NCBI GenBank assembly: GCA_947503345.1
Contig: CANNCW010000006.1
Coordinates: 62,001-126,000, forward strand
From: an uncultured Kangiella sp.
GTDB taxonomy: Bacteria; Pseudomonadota; Gammaproteobacteria; Enterobacterales; Kangiellaceae
DNA: 64,000 nucleotides
Direction of reading: 5' to 3'
Shown here: one piece after another, positions 56,581 to 64,000 of the stretch
Layout of the letters: each line of letters begins with the position of its first letter
Numbering within the stretch: position 1 is the stretch's first letter
The notes under the pieces: generated by a model
Told to the model about the DNA's origin: nothing
The model's database searches: none
Seen by the model: only the letters and a program-made list of their open reading frames with translations
Translations under genes and position numbers: made by a program

Positions 56581-57231
56581 TTAGAAAACAAATTTTATTT
56601 TAGGAGATTCGAGTAATACATCGAAAGCTATAACAGCCCTATGTTCTTTTGATAGTACGGGGTGAACATAATGCATATAATAAGGAGGAAATAATAGTAA
56701 CATTCCTTCTCTAGGAGCAATTCTTCGCGTATTAGAATAACCATGATGCACAGAAATAGGAATAGGATTAATAAACTCAATTGCCCCTTCGGGTTCATTA
56801 AGGTTTTCTGGCAATTTAACATAGTAAACCCCACTAATTATATTTTTTTGAGTAGGGTGGAAGTGAGGTCTTTGCCAGTTATTTTCGCGCAAGATATTTG
56901 CCCACCCAACAATCCAAGGCTCTATTTGTTTGGATTGTTCGGAAAATACAGTTGACAGATATTGTTTAATAGCCGGCTCTAGAAAATCTTTTTTAAGTGC
57001 TTTCACCGCATCAACATTTTGCTCAAAATAGTTAAAGTTTAAAGGTGTTTGATATCCGCCTTCAGTAGTGATTACACCACTGTTAACAGCATTGTTGTTA
57101 TTCTGTATAGATTGTTTTTCAAGCTCTAAAATATTATTAAGCAGTTTAGAGTTTAATTCATTATTATTGCTAAACGTTCTAGTAAGAACGGTGACAGGAT
57201 AGTGAGTTTCAATAGACTCTTGATAATTCAT
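56581..57231 (-). CDS. Putative 2OG-Fe(II) oxygenase (TIGR02466), copy 2
   Basis: A 216-residue protein. WANILRENNWQRPHFHPTQK and ISGVYYVKLPE carry the first metal-binding site; LLLFPPYYMHYVHPV and HRAVIAFDV carry the distal His and the Arg. These match TIGR02466 better than copy 1. Converges on copy 1 with one base between the stop codons. It is followed on the same strand by nothing close; the thiolase gene lies upstream, 17 bases away. Confidence 0.75.
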   Translation of the reverse strand: MNYQESIETHYPVTVLTRTFSNNNELNSKLLNNILELEKQSIQNNNNAVNSGVITTEGGYQTPLNFNYFEQNVDAVKALKKDFLEPAIKQYLSTVFSEQSKQIEPWIVGWANILRENNWQRPHFHPTQKNIISGVYYVKLPENLNEPEGAIEFINPIPISVHHGYSNTRRIAPREGMLLLFPPYYMHYVHPVLSKEHRAVIAFDVLLESPKIKFVF

Positions 57232-57248
57232 GACTTATTTCTCAGTAA

Positions 57249-58322
57249 TTAAATATGCCAGTCTTCTTTTACTTCATGAGGTTGCATTGGAGTAACGTCC
57301 ATAACATATGAAGTTTGATTGTAGTTTTCGACTTCAACAGTTACTTTCTCGGCATTCTTACCGCCAGAATAGCGGGCAACAATTTGCGCTGCAAGTTTTA
57401 TATCTTCTTTATCAAAAGTACCTTCGAGTAACGTTAACGGACCACCATGGCTAACTGTATGTATCGACGTGAATTCTTTTTTATAACCGCGTAAGAAATT
57501 ATTTTCACCTTCTTCTCGACTTACGATTAATTTGAAGTTTGGCTTTGGTCGAATATGCCTACCAACTTTTAAAAGCATAATATCATCAAGCTCATAACGC
57601 TTTTCACCACGAGCCGCCCATAAATCTGCAAGCTTTTTAGAGTAATTAGCATCAGTTAAGAAGCAACATCCTCCTGCGGGTTGGGCATAATCTTCAAAGC
57701 CAAATTTCTCAGCTAATTCAAATTGTGGTTTACGGCTTCGTCCTGAAAAGTCATAAAGTTCTTCGCGGTTAACCCAGCCTTCACGCTCTGGCAAGGAAGG
57801 TATCAAATTCTTGGCACATAAAGGTCTTAACAGTCTATCTTCTGCGCCGGACTCGCGAGCAATAATGGGCATAGTCTCTTTACGCTGAGACTTTGGTCGT
57901 TGACCGATAACTTCACCAGTTATTATAAAGTCAAAACCATTTTCATCAGCCCAATCTTGCGCTTGATTGACCATGTAGATTTTGCAGTCTAAACAAGGGT
58001 TAAGATTCGCACCGTAACCATGTTTTGGGTTGTAAACTATGTCCTTATATTCCTCTGAGATATCTAAAATATGTAACTTGATACCTAATTGCTCAGCACT
58101 CCAAAGAGCGTTATTACGCTTTTGCTTTTCTTTATCTTTTTTGCGTATGGCATGAGTGTGGCCCTCGACACAAAAACCTGTATAGAAGTTAATGCCTTCT
58201 ACATGAATGCCTTGCTCTTGGACAACTTTCGCTGCTAAAAGAGAATCTAGGCCTCCAGAGATGAGGGCTACAGCTTTACGTTGTTTAGTAGGTTTTGAAG
58301 GAATAGTATCTGTCATGCGCAT
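57249..58322 (-). CDS. MnmA-like PP-loop tRNA thiolation protein (probable NFACT-R-type C-terminal domain)
   Basis: I chose ATG 58322 (58316 also possible) because an extended -10 box lies inside the longer frame that starts at 58388. The N-terminal half is a PP-loop ATP pyrophosphatase (VALISGGLDSLLAAKVVQEQ) with NPCLDCKIYM, and a later Cys pair QPAGGCCFLTDANYSKKL. The C-terminal third (about 230-357) resembles the NFACT-R_2 RNA-binding region linked to MnmA-like proteins. 357 residues. The upstream TusA-like gene fits a sulfur relay. The modified base is unknown, and it is not the housekeeping MnmA. Confidence 0.72.
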   Translation of the reverse strand: MRMTDTIPSKPTKQRKAVALISGGLDSLLAAKVVQEQGIHVEGINFYTGFCVEGHTHAIRKKDKEKQKRNNALWSAEQLGIKLHILDISEEYKDIVYNPKHGYGANLNPCLDCKIYMVNQAQDWADENGFDFIITGEVIGQRPKSQRKETMPIIARESGAEDRLLRPLCAKNLIPSLPEREGWVNREELYDFSGRSRKPQFELAEKFGFEDYAQPAGGCCFLTDANYSKKLADLWAARGEKRYELDDIMLLKVGRHIRPKPNFKLIVSREEGENNFLRGYKKEFTSIHTVSHGGPLTLLEGTFDKEDIKLAAQIVARYSGGKNAEKVTVEVENYNQTSYVMDVTPMQPHEVKEDWHI

Positions 58323-58365
58323 ATCAAGGTTGTAAGGAGCAGAGTGCTCAAAAAATGGACAGGAA

Positions 58366-58374
58366 TTATACCAA
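58366..58374 (-). promoter_or_regulatory. Extended -10 promoter for the thiolase gene
   Basis: On the minus strand TGGTATAAT is a perfect extended -10. Transcription would start near 58360, about 40 bases before the chosen ATG. Confidence 0.5.
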
Positions 58375-58427
58375 GCCTTTGACAACAATCAAAACAAATA
58401 AGATTAGTTTATTATTGGCTAAAGGAA

Positions 58428-58706
58428 TTAAAGTGTATTTCTAAGTAAAAACTGAATGGTATGATCACGAAATTCTGCGTAACCTAAAACTTGTATTTGG
58501 TTAATTCTAGACCAAGTAGGGATATCAGCCATAGTACCTGGATCTGTGCAGATAACTTTTAGTATGTCGCCCTCCTTCATCTCTTTTAGTTTATTCTGAG
58601 TCTTAATCACTGGCATGGGACAAAGCAAGCGGCTACATTCGAGAGTTTCCATCGAAGATTGAGAAGATTCTAGTTTGATAAATTGGCTTTCAGTGATTTT
58701 TGGCAT
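58428..58706 (-). CDS. TusA-like sulfur carrier protein
   Basis: A 92-residue protein with the TusA fold: TLECSRLLCPMPVIKTQNKL with the active Cys29 in CPMP (CPxP), a second Cys24, and GDILKVICTDPG. TusA passes persulfide sulfur to partners such as tRNA thiolases. It sits directly upstream of the MnmA-like gene on the same strand, about 100 bases apart. The N-terminal 20 residues are an extension. Confidence 0.85.
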   Translation of the reverse strand: MPKITESQFIKLESSQSSMETLECSRLLCPMPVIKTQNKLKEMKEGDILKVICTDPGTMADIPTWSRINQIQVLGYAEFRDHTIQFLLRNTL

Positions 58707-58859
58707 GATTAGGCTCGTATTTTGCGGGAACAGGCGAATTATAAGGGATTGAGGGCTTGCGAGTAAATGCGTAGAAAGTGATTATTTTCTATCCGAATGG
58801 GCTTATCTAGTGTAGAATTGCGCCACTTTTGATGCTCCAACTAGATTAACGAGAATCCC

Positions 58860-60680
58860 ATGATCGAAAAATTACGCAATATTGCGATTATTGCCCACGT
58901 TGACCACGGTAAAACAACCTTGGTAGATAAGTTGCTTGAACAGTCTGGAACTTTAGGCGAGCGTGCTGGCGCACAAGATCGTGTGATGGATTCTAATGAT
59001 CTGGAAAAAGAGCGTGGTATTACCATTTTGGCGAAAAACACCGCCATTACTTGGAAAGATTACCGTATTAATATCGTGGACACACCTGGTCACGCCGATT
59101 TTGGTGGTGAGGTTGAGCGTGTTATGTCTATGGTGGATTCAGTATTGCTTTTAGTTGATGCTGCTGAAGGTCCAATGCCACAGACTCGCTTTGTGACACA
59201 AAAAGCATTTGCTCAAGGTTTGAAGCCGATTGTTGTAATCAACAAAATTGATAAGCCGGGCGCACGACCTGATTGGGTAATGGATCAAGTCTTCGATTTA
59301 TTCGATAACCTAGGTGCGACCGATGAGCAATTAGATTTTGATGTGGTTTATGCTTCAGCATTAAACGGTTGGGCTAGCCAAGAAGAAGCGACTAGTGGCG
59401 AAAATATGGAGCCTTTATTCAATGCAATCATTGATAATGTATCTCCTCCACCTGCAAATAGTGATGGTGGCTTCCAGATGCAGGTTTCGCAACTTGATTA
59501 CAACTCCTACGTAGGCGTAATTGGTGTTGGCCGTATTAAGCGCGGTAGTGTGAAGTTGAATCAGCAAGTTACTATTGTTGGTGCTGATGGCAAAAAGCGA
59601 AATGGTAAAGTAGGACAAGTGTTGGGCTACTTAGGTTTAGAGCGCCACGAAGTTGAAACGGCAGAAGCAGGCGATATTATTGCTATCACTGGTTTAGGCG
59701 ATTTAAAAATTTCAGACACAATTTGTGATGTTAATGAAGTAGAAGCTTTACCACCATTAAGTGTGGACGAGCCTACAGTAACCATGACTTTCCAAGTGAA
59801 CACTTCACCGTTTGCAGGGAAAGAAGGTAAGTTCGTTACTTCGAGAAATATTCTTGAGCGTTTACATCAAGAGTTAGTGCATAACGTTGCCTTGCGTGTT
59901 GAAGAAACGGATGACCCAGATAAGTTCCGCGTTTCTGGTCGTGGCGAATTACATTTAGGTATTTTGATTGAGAATATGCGCCGCGAAGGATACGAGCTTG
60001 CGGTATCGCGTCCTGAAGTAATTATTCGTGAAGAAGATGGTCAGTTAATGGAGCCGTATGAAACGGTTACCATTGATGCAGAAGAAGAGCATCAAGGTAG
60101 CGTGATGGAAAACTTAGGTTTGCGTAAAGCTGAGTTAACCAATATGTCACCAGATGGTAAAGGCCGTATTCGTATGGACTTTATTATGCCAAGCCGTGGC
60201 TTAATTGGCTTCCAAACGGAGTTTATGACTATGACTTCGGGCTCCGGTTTGATGTATCACACTTTTGAACATTATGGTCCGCACAAAGGTGGTGAGATTG
60301 GACAAAGGATTAATGGTGTTTTGATTTCAAATGGTCAAGGTAAAGCCTTAACCAATGCGCTATTTAATTTGCAAGAACGTGGTCGCTTGTTTGCCAAGCA
60401 TGGTGATGAAGTTTACGAAGGTCAAATTATTGGTATTCATAGTCGAGCAAATGATTTAACGGTTAACGCGTTAAAAGGTAAGCAGTTAACTAACGTCCGT
60501 GCTTCAGGTACCGATGATGCACAGGTGTTAACGCCACCAATTAAAATGACTTTAGAGCAAGCATTAGAATTTATTGATAATGACGAACTGGTAGAAGTAA
60601 CTCCTGAGTCGATCCGAATCCGTAAGAAGTTACTAACGGAAAGTGAACGTAAGCGAGCTGCAAGACCGCCAAAAGCTTAA
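58860..60680 (+). CDS. typA: Ribosome-associated GTPase BipA/TypA
   Basis: Translational GTPase involved in 50S assembly and stress growth. G1 [24 protein letters not shown] and [12 protein letters not shown] are present; EF-G-like domains follow, and the C-terminal domain shows [19 protein letters not shown]. 606 residues, normal. Monocistronic, with a strong terminator. Confidence 0.97.
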   Translation: MIEKLRNIAIIAHVDHGKTTLVDKLLEQSGTLGERAGAQDRVMDSNDLEKERGITILAKNTAITWKDYRINIVDTPGHADFGGEVERVMSMVDSVLLLVDAAEGPMPQTRFVTQKAFAQGLKPIVVINKIDKPGARPDWVMDQVFDLFDNLGATDEQLDFDVVYASALNGWASQEEATSGENMEPLFNAIIDNVSPPPANSDGGFQMQVSQLDYNSYVGVIGVGRIKRGSVKLNQQVTIVGADGKKRNGKVGQVLGYLGLERHEVETAEAGDIIAITGLGDLKISDTICDVNEVEALPPLSVDEPTVTMTFQVNTSPFAGKEGKFVTSRNILERLHQELVHNVALRVEETDDPDKFRVSGRGELHLGILIENMRREGYELAVSRPEVIIREEDGQLMEPYETVTIDAEEEHQGSVMENLGLRKAELTNMSPDGKGRIRMDFIMPSRGLIGFQTEFMTMTSGSGLMYHTFEHYGPHKGGEIGQRINGVLISNGQGKALTNALFNLQERGRLFAKHGDEVYEGQIIGIHSRANDLTVNALKGKQLTNVRASGTDDAQVLTPPIKMTLEQALEFIDNDELVEVTPESIRIRKKLLTESERKRAARPPKA

Positions 60681-60686
60681 AATTAG

Positions 60687-60713
60687 AATCCCCGCAACAG
60701 CGGGGATTTTTTT
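60687..60713 (+). terminator. Rho-independent terminator after typA
   Basis: AATCCCCGC (60687-60695) and GCGGGGATT (60700-60708) pair around AACA, followed by T. Confidence 0.93.
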
Positions 60714-60759
60714 GTAGTGATTTATGCTGCATCGGTTGTCTTTTCTTGCAACCATTTCT

Positions 60760-60768
60760 TGCTATACT
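60760..60768 (+). promoter_or_regulatory. Extended -10 promoter before the lipoprotein gene
   Basis: TGCTATACT is an extended -10. It places transcription near 60775, downstream of an in-frame ATG at 60724, and so decides the start of the next gene. Confidence 0.5.
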
Positions 60769-60804
60769 GGTCTTATAGTCATTCTTAATTCTCACGGTGC
60801 TATC

Positions 60805-61179
60805 ATGCCAATGCGCGTTCTAATTTTAGGTTCAATTTTATTCTTATCAGCTTGCTCAGCTAGCCAAGTTCAAAAAGCTGCCCAAATATCGCGTGGTTTA
60901 ACGGGTGGTGATCAACCTCGTTCAGCATTTTTAGAACCTTCCGTGAAAGAAGCGCTTGAACATGAGATGCGTGTTTGTCTTGATGGTAATTATAAAGATG
61001 CTGAACTTAGAGCTGAATGTATACAAATTGCCGTTGCAAAAGTAAAAGAACAGAAAGGTTTGGATGAAGACTTAGATTTAGGTGGCACAGTAACAGTTCG
61101 TGAAATCGATGAAGATGAAATTATTGATGGAACAGAAAATAGTGAGGAAGAAGGCTCAAGTTCTGAGGACGAGCAATGA
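60805..61179 (+). CDS. Small lipoprotein, unrecognised
   Basis: ATG 60805 or 60811. The signal MRVLILGSILFLSACSAS has a lipobox, so the mature protein begins at Cys. The rest is acidic and low in complexity at the end (EEEGSSSEDEQ), with a middle region RVCLDGNYKDAELRAECIQI holding two Cys that could pair. 124 residues. Its stop overlaps dtd by four bases (ATGA). I do not know the family. Confidence 0.7.
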   Translation: MPMRVLILGSILFLSACSASQVQKAAQISRGLTGGDQPRSAFLEPSVKEALEHEMRVCLDGNYKDAELRAECIQIAVAKVKEQKGLDEDLDLGGTVTVREIDEDEIIDGTENSEEEGSSSEDEQ

Positions 61180-61613
61180 TCGGTTTGTTACAAAGAGTTA
61201 CTCACTCTAGGGTAACCGTCAATGGCGAGGTAATGGGTGAAATTGGTAAAGGCTTAATGGTCTTGGTTGGCGTGGAAAAACACGACGATAAGACCACGGC
61301 AGATAAATTATTAACCAAGCTTTTAAAGTATCGAGTATTTAGTGATGACAATGACAGAATGAATTTATCATTAAAGGATATTGAAGGCGGGTTATTATTA
61401 GTCCCTCAATTTACCCTAGCAGCCGACACCAACTCAGGATTAAGACCGAGCTTTTCAAGTGCTGCTCCCCCAGCGATAGGCAAAGAGTTATTTGAATATC
61501 TGGTGGAAACCGCCAAGCAACAATATGCTCATGTTGCTAGCGGTCAGTTTGGCGCCGACATGAATGTTGAGTTATTAAATGATGGGCCTGTAACGTTTAG
61601 TCTAAATGTTTAA
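61176..61613 (+). CDS. dtd: D-aminoacyl-tRNA deacylase
   Basis: Frees D-amino acids from mischarged tRNA. VPQFTLAADTNSGLRPSFSSAAPP holds the catalytic region, and the C-terminal Gly-Pro motif is NDGPVTF. 145 residues. Starts in the ATGA overlap with the lipoprotein gene; its stop shares TTAA with the convergent fusion gene. Confidence 0.95.
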   Translation: MIGLLQRVTHSRVTVNGEVMGEIGKGLMVLVGVEKHDDKTTADKLLTKLLKYRVFSDDNDRMNLSLKDIEGGLLLVPQFTLAADTNSGLRPSFSSAAPPAIGKELFEYLVETAKQQYAHVASGQFGADMNVELLNDGPVTFSLNV

Positions 61614-63487
61614 GGTTTATCGTTTCTTAAAGTTTTTACCTTATCGTAAAGCATTTCTTTATTAACTTCTTCAGCTTGGATTGGTGTATCAATAACCAGC
61701 CCAACACGAGTTCGAATTCGTTTTACCCGATCAATGATTTTATTCACTTTCTTACGACTAAATAAACTATGCCATAAACCTTGTAAGGCCATTGGCACCA
61801 CTGGCACAGGGCTTTTTTCGATTATCTTTTCAATGCCCGATTTGAATTCATTCATTTGACCATCGCTCGTCAGCTTTCCTTCTGGGAAAATACAAACAAC
61901 TTCCCCTGCATCTAAAGCCTGTTGGATCTGTTGCATGGATGTTTCGAGTAATTCAGGATTTTCACTACGACCAGCAATTGGAATGGCTTTAGCGGTTTTA
62001 AAAATAAAGCTGAGCACTGGGATCTGAAAAATCTTGTAGTACATAACAAAGCGCACTGGGCGACGGATATAGCCACCGATAATTAATGAGTCAACGAAAC
62101 TGACATGGTTACATACTAAGATACAGGGGCCTTTTTCAGGAATATTGTCGAGCCCTTTAACTTTTACTTTGTAAATGGTGCTGATTAATAACCATACCAA
62201 AAAGCGCATTAAAAATTCTGGAACTAGGGTAAATATATAAATGGCGACCACGGCGTTTAATATACCGGTAATAAAAATCAACTCTGGAATGGTGACACCT
62301 AGCATTAACAATATAGCTGCCATTAAAGCCGCCACTACCATGAAGAGTGAGTTATAAATATTATTACCCGCAATGACTCGAGATAGGTAGTTGCGATCGC
62401 AACGCTCCTGCACCAAGGCGTAAAGTGGAACTATATAAAAGCCCGCAAATATGCCCACCAAAGTACAATCCAAGAGGGTACGAATAGAGCCAGCTTGGGC
62501 CATAAATTCCCAAGGACCTAATTCTCCGCTAAAACCGACTTGCGGGTTGGCAAAGTATAAGTCTAGAGCAAACCAAGTCATGCCAATGGCACCAAACGGA
62601 ACCAGTCCAAGCTCGACTCGTTTACCTGATAAACGTTCACATAAAGCAGAACCTACGCCAATGCCGATGGAAAAGACGGTGAGTAATAGAATGGCTGTAA
62701 AGGCGTTACCGTCAAGACTGACTTTCGCAAAAGTATTAATTTGAGTTAAGAAAATAGTGCCATAGAACCAAAACCATGAAATGCCTAAGATTGATAAGAA
62801 CACCACGCGATTTTGCTTAGTAAATTTCAGAGTTTTCCAAGTTTGAGTAATTGGATTCCAATTAATCTTGAGATCGGGTTGTACAGCTTTGGTCATTGGA
62901 ATGCGACGGCTTGATAAGTAACCAATAATAGCAATGGAGACAATGAGCACTGATAATATGGTTTTTCCTAATTCGTTGTAACCAATTAAAGCTCCACCAA
63001 CAATTGTGCCTACAAGAATAGAAACGAAAGTCCCCATTTCTACCATGCCATTGCCGCCTACAAGCTCTTCTTCTTTTAAGTGCTGTGGCAATATCGAGTA
63101 TTTTATGGGGCCAAAGAAGGTGGATTGCAGTCCTAGTAAAAAGAGAACGATCAACAAGAAGTAAATATTATCTAAATAGATGCCGGCAACAGCGCAAAGC
63201 ATTATGGCAATTTCAAGGATTTTAATTTTTCGGATCAACCACGATTTCTCAAATTTTTCGGCAAACTGCCCCGCGGTTGCGGAAAACAGGAAGAAAGGAA
63301 CAATAAATAAACCTGCCGCCACATTGGTCATGATTTGCGGTTCTAAAGCAATTTTTCCTGCGGAGTAATAAGTAATTAGGGTAATTAAAGCTTGCTTAAA
63401 AGTGCTGTCGTTAAAAGCACCAAGGGCTTGTGTAATAAAGTAGGAAGAAAAGAACTTTTGCTTAAATAGTTGAAATTGTGAAGCCAT
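61610..63487 (-). CDS. MFS lysophospholipid transporter (LplT-like) fused to a PlsC-type acyltransferase
   Basis: ATG 63487 has AAGGA upstream; an earlier ATG at 63607 would read through tatD. Residues about 1-400 form an MFS transporter (FITQALGAFNDSTFKQALIT, LQSTFFGPIKYSILPQHL), as in LplT. Residues about 420-625 are a PlsC-like acyltransferase with the HX4D motif NHVSFVDSL and FPEGKLTSDG. The pair would flip lysophospholipid inward and reacylate it, as LplT and Aas do in E. coli; the AMP-binding domain of Aas is absent. 625 residues. Confidence 0.9.
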   Translation of the reverse strand: MASQFQLFKQKFFSSYFITQALGAFNDSTFKQALITLITYYSAGKIALEPQIMTNVAAGLFIVPFFLFSATAGQFAEKFEKSWLIRKIKILEIAIMLCAVAGIYLDNIYFLLIVLFLLGLQSTFFGPIKYSILPQHLKEEELVGGNGMVEMGTFVSILVGTIVGGALIGYNELGKTILSVLIVSIAIIGYLSSRRIPMTKAVQPDLKINWNPITQTWKTLKFTKQNRVVFLSILGISWFWFYGTIFLTQINTFAKVSLDGNAFTAILLLTVFSIGIGVGSALCERLSGKRVELGLVPFGAIGMTWFALDLYFANPQVGFSGELGPWEFMAQAGSIRTLLDCTLVGIFAGFYIVPLYALVQERCDRNYLSRVIAGNNIYNSLFMVVAALMAAILLMLGVTIPELIFITGILNAVVAIYIFTLVPEFLMRFLVWLLISTIYKVKVKGLDNIPEKGPCILVCNHVSFVDSLIIGGYIRRPVRFVMYYKIFQIPVLSFIFKTAKAIPIAGRSENPELLETSMQQIQQALDAGEVVCIFPEGKLTSDGQMNEFKSGIEKIIEKSPVPVVPMALQGLWHSLFSRKKVNKIIDRVKRIRTRVGLVIDTPIQAEEVNKEMLYDKVKTLRNDKP

Positions 63488-63488
63488 A

Positions 63489-64000
63489 TTATTCCTTAAG
63501 TTGTTCGTTCTTATGTGGCAAATTAAAAAACTGCTTACTGTTATGACTAGTGATTCTAGCAATATGTTCCGCAGATTGTTGGCGAATTTCAGCCAGTCGC
63601 TGTCCAATATGGGGTAAATATTGTGGCAAATTACGGCTAGACTTTGGCTTAGGGCGCATATCGCGTGGTATTAAATAGGGTGCATCGGTTTCAATCATCA
63701 GGCGCTCATCAGGGATTAAATGAACTATATCTGCTAGAGGCTTACCGCGCCTTTCGTCACACACCCAGCCTGTGATTCCAATATATAGTCCCCGTTCTAA
63801 ATAAGCCTCTAGAGCCTCTTGGCTGCCAGTAAAGCAATGAATCACAGCTTTTGGCAGTTGTCCTTTATATTGCCCAAGGATGGCTAACATGGCATCGGTG
63901 GCGTCTCTTTCATGCAGAAACAGAGGTTTTTGCAGGTTACAAGCTAAATCTAATTGCTGTTTAAAGACGTTTTTTTGAATATCTGGAGGGGAGAAGTTAC
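63489..64000 (-). CDS. TatD family deoxyribonuclease, C-terminal part (5' end outside window)
   Basis: The frame is open to the window edge; an internal ATG at 63890 is not the start. Visible upstream residues read SPPDIQKNVFKQQLDLA and PLFLHERDA, then AVIHCFTGS, GYIGITGWVCDE-like GITGWVCDERRG and ERLMIETDAPYLIPRDMR, the metal-binding motifs of TatD. The end is a basic tail. It stops one base before the fusion gene starts (TAATATG), so the two are one operon. Confidence 0.92.
   Translation of the reverse strand, partial: NFSPPDIQKNVFKQQLDLACNLQKPLFLHERDATDAMLAILGQYKGQLPKAVIHCFTGSQEALEAYLERGLYIGITGWVCDERRGKPLADIVHLIPDERLMIETDAPYLIPRDMRPKPKSSRNLPQYLPHIGQRLAEIRQQSAEHIARITSHNSKQFFNLPHKNEQLKE

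Noticed and set aside
58323..58388. N-terminal extension of the MnmA-like protein
   Set aside because: It begins with TTG and contains the extended -10 promoter; the PP-loop domain is complete without it.
1..64000. tRNA, rRNA, CRISPR arrays, insertion sequences, prophage or integrase genes
   Set aside because: None was seen on reading both strands; no transposase-like or integrase-like protein is encoded and no regular spaced repeats occur.

Overview
The window reads as a contiguous piece of an AT-rich gammaproteobacterial chromosome. Gene content and order (ompR-envZ beside tex, hslR-hslO, yrfG-nudE, a gspC-N cluster, envC-gpmI, yibN-grxC-secB-gpsA, trmL, glnA-ntrB-ntrC, bipA) match conserved gammaproteobacterial neighbourhoods. 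Together with the aa3-oxidase cluster and the large TonB receptor they suggest a marine Kangiella/Aliikangiella-like bacterium. That placement is inference; no rRNA or tRNA gene lies here. I saw no insertion sequence, prophage, integrase or CRISPR array, and nearly all DNA is coding.

Layout. 1-400: end of a possible anti-sigma protein. 676-4981: cytochrome c oxidase structural genes coxB-coxA-ctaG-coxC behind a promoter with an FNR-like box. 5063-9955: an outer-membrane/LPS block (Omp85-like protein, a small membrane ORF, a GT9 glycosyltransferase, Kdo kinase, DUF3667) that separates coxC from the rest of the oxidase genes. 10016-14451: DUF2909, SURF1, an SCO-like CxxxC protein, ctaA, ctaB, SCO. 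14451-18597: MATE transporter, second GT9, two LpxL-like acyltransferases. 18688-23767: DUF423, TIGR02444, FKBP lipoprotein, ABM protein, DsbB, Tex. 23949-27346: ompR-envZ and hslR-hslO. 27569-39146: a complete gspC-N type II secretion operon with no gspO in the window. 39125-44744: yrfG, nudE, ctpA, envC, gpmI, an NTF2-like protein. 44915-48781: qmcA-nfeD, then rhodanese, grxC, secB, gpsA. 48940-52646: trmL, a very short ntrC, ntrB, glnA. 53020-58706: TonB-dependent receptor, two 2OG-Fe(II) oxygenases, a PP-loop tRNA thiolase-like protein with a TusA partner. 58860-64000: bipA, a lipoprotein, dtd, an LplT-PlsC fusion, tatD.

How they work together. The first 14 kb builds an aa3-type oxidase: subunits I-III plus copper (CtaG, SCO, perhaps the SCO-like protein) and haem A (CtaA, CtaB, SURF1) assembly. 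Genes between and after serve LPS core and lipid A. The gsp operon with OmpR/EnvZ, DsbB, SecB, Hsp15 and Hsp33 covers export and envelope quality control. GlnA, NtrB and the response regulator form a nitrogen module with two near-perfect NtrC operators.

Most notable points: (1) the NtrC homologue lacks its entire sigma54-activating AAA+ domain while keeping the receiver and Fis-type HTH, and the glnA operator sits at spacings suited to a sigma70 promoter; (2) a perfect 30-bp palindrome spans the convergent nudE and ctpA stop codons, so both proteins end in LQDN; (3) four convergent gene pairs share exactly four bases at their stop codons; (4) the oxidase cluster is split by envelope genes; (5) two 2OG-Fe(II) oxygenases flank a TonB receptor, and a MnmA-like thiolase is paired with a TusA-like protein.
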